This document shows, in pieces, positions 62,990-64,000 of a stretch of 64,000 bases of DNA (positions within the stretch are counted from its first letter, which is position 1; every line of letters starts with the position of its first letter). A program made the translations under genes and the position numbers. The notes under the pieces were generated by a model, which was given only the letters and a program-made list of their open reading frames with translations, was not told the origin of the DNA and did not search any database. The DNA comes from Scilla litardierei (taxonomy: Eukaryota; Streptophyta; Magnoliopsida; Asparagales; Asparagaceae): the NCBI GenBank assembly GCA_030789695.1, contig CM061139.1, positions 310,001-374,000 of the forward strand. The letters are read 5' to 3'.

Positions 62990-64000
62990 GGAACTAGCTT
63001 GCAATGGAACTGGACTCATGCCCCCATCCATGAGGAGGGAGACTATGTCCTGCCTGAAAACGGGCACAGCCACACTACCGAGGGCACCAGCGACTCACAC
63101 TCGGTGACTCAGGAACAGCTCCGTCTCTTCGCCCAAGAGACGAACGCCCACTTCCAGACACTGGCCGTGGCGATCCAGCAGCTCGTGGGCAACCCACGCC
63201 TCCCAGAAGGGGGCTCAGCAGCCATCCCCGACCGAAGAAGCTCCGCCATCTGCTGCACTCGGCAGTGGTCACCGACCATGGCGGCGAGGATGCCAACCCG
63301 CAGTGACAGTTCACTATGCCGAACTTCATCCCGGTGCGGTCCCTCACCCCTACCTCCCTCCAGGATGAGGCAGACGGAAGGCCCGAGTGGACCAGAGACG
63401 AGTCAACCACGGCCTCGTCCCGACAACCATGCTCATCGCATCGACGGTCGCCCAACCGTCGAACCGTCGAGGATCGGCAGGGTCGGAGCGAGAGCCCCTG
63501 CCAGAGGAGGCATGGGGGCCAGGAAGATCACCATGAGAGGAGAAGAGCTTGGCGACCAACGCCTATCCCCAGTCGGGATGGGCGTCGAGCAGATTCTCCC
63601 CGAACCCCCGTCAGCCCGCTAGTGCAACCTGGCCCTCGCGTCGAAGCACTGGCAGGCCACGGAGGCCTCAGGGACGACCGTTGCCTGTTAGCGAGGAGCA
63701 TTACTGACGCACAGGTACCATCCAGGTTCAAGGTGTCGACCTTAGAGAAATACGACGGCACAGGGGACCCGAAAGATCACGTGATGGACTACGAAGGGGT
63801 CATGGAATTCCAGGGGGCCGATAACGCCCTGCTATACCGTGGTTTCTACTCCACTCTCCGGAAGTCCGCCATGAGTTGGTACCATAGCCTCCCCAACCGC
63901 TCCATCAGCAACTTTCAGGACCTCTCCCAGAAATTCTGCAAGCAATTTATGGTCGGCCGACAAATAAAGACGGACTCAGAGCTGCTGTTCAATGTGATAC
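62990..64000 (+). pseudogene. Tat-like gag, partial, running off the right edge
   Basis: The first part (62999-63622) is a hydrophilic region with EEGDYVLPENGHSHTTEG and VTQEQLRLFAQETNAHFQTL, then it loses frame. From about 63700 the capsid-type domain is clear: RFKVSTLEKYDGTGDPKDHV, GADNALLYRGFYSTLRKSAM, SWYHSLPNRSISNFQDLSQK and FCKQFMVGRQIKTDSELLFN, still open at the window end. A frame change and stop near 63620 separate the two parts, so this copy looks damaged, unless the first part is read in another frame. Confidence 0.75.

Overview
This is plant nuclear DNA, from an angiosperm with a transposon-rich genome. The evidence is the spliced exons of a plant-type SMUBP-2/IGHMBP2 helicase, plant LTR retrotransposon classes (SIRE-like Copia, Tekay-like and other chromoviruses, Tat-like Ty3), several hAT elements and a piece of plastid DNA. 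I cannot name the species. No bacterial operons, CRISPR arrays or rRNA genes are present.

The backbone is one host gene on the minus strand. Seven exons (61119 down to 15034) join in frame at GT-AG borders into the first 283 codons, plus two bases, of a SMUBP-2-like SF1B helicase. They run from the initiator ATG through the Q motif, Walker A (GPPGTGKT) and motif Ia. The remaining exons should lie left of position 1. Introns 1, 2 and 4 are 91-128 bp and intron 3 is 2.2 kb. Intron 5 is 15.6 kb, intron 6 is 27.1 kb and intron 7 is at least 15 kb. Nearly everything else in the window is mobile DNA inside those introns or in the 5' flank.

Intron 7 (1-15033): 3' end of a Copia/SIRE-like element with a 2.2-kb LTR that carries a palindromic motif array and a foldback MITE; Ty3 LTR remnants; two inverted copies of a 1.1-kb hAT-like element, each with a perfect 8-bp target duplication. 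Intron 6 (15222-42340): a 5-kb degenerate hAT transposase element interrupted by a second hAT element; a 1.6-kb non-autonomous LTR element; several Ty3 LTR and gag remnants; CCCGTGC-headed elements with minisatellites; a 6.1-kb chromovirus with both LTRs and a TCATA duplication; a plastid insertion next to exon 6. Intron 5 (42506-58065): a minisatellite split by a solo LTR and by another non-autonomous LTR element; a repeat of about 185 bp; a 2-kb hAT element; a hAT transposase remnant; a tandem pair of foldbacks. Intron 3 holds a foldback with a tRNA-like arm.

Upstream of the gene there is a short promoter, a three-unit tandem repeat, a frameshifted fragment of a progesterone 5-beta-reductase/iridoid-synthase-like gene, and the 5' LTR, primer site and gag of a Tat-like Ty3 element that runs off the right edge.

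The least expected observations are the giant introns, a non-autonomous LTR family that keeps the chromovirus C-terminal HLEDKV tail and polypurine tract, and a 20-bp motif shared by otherwise unrelated repeats.
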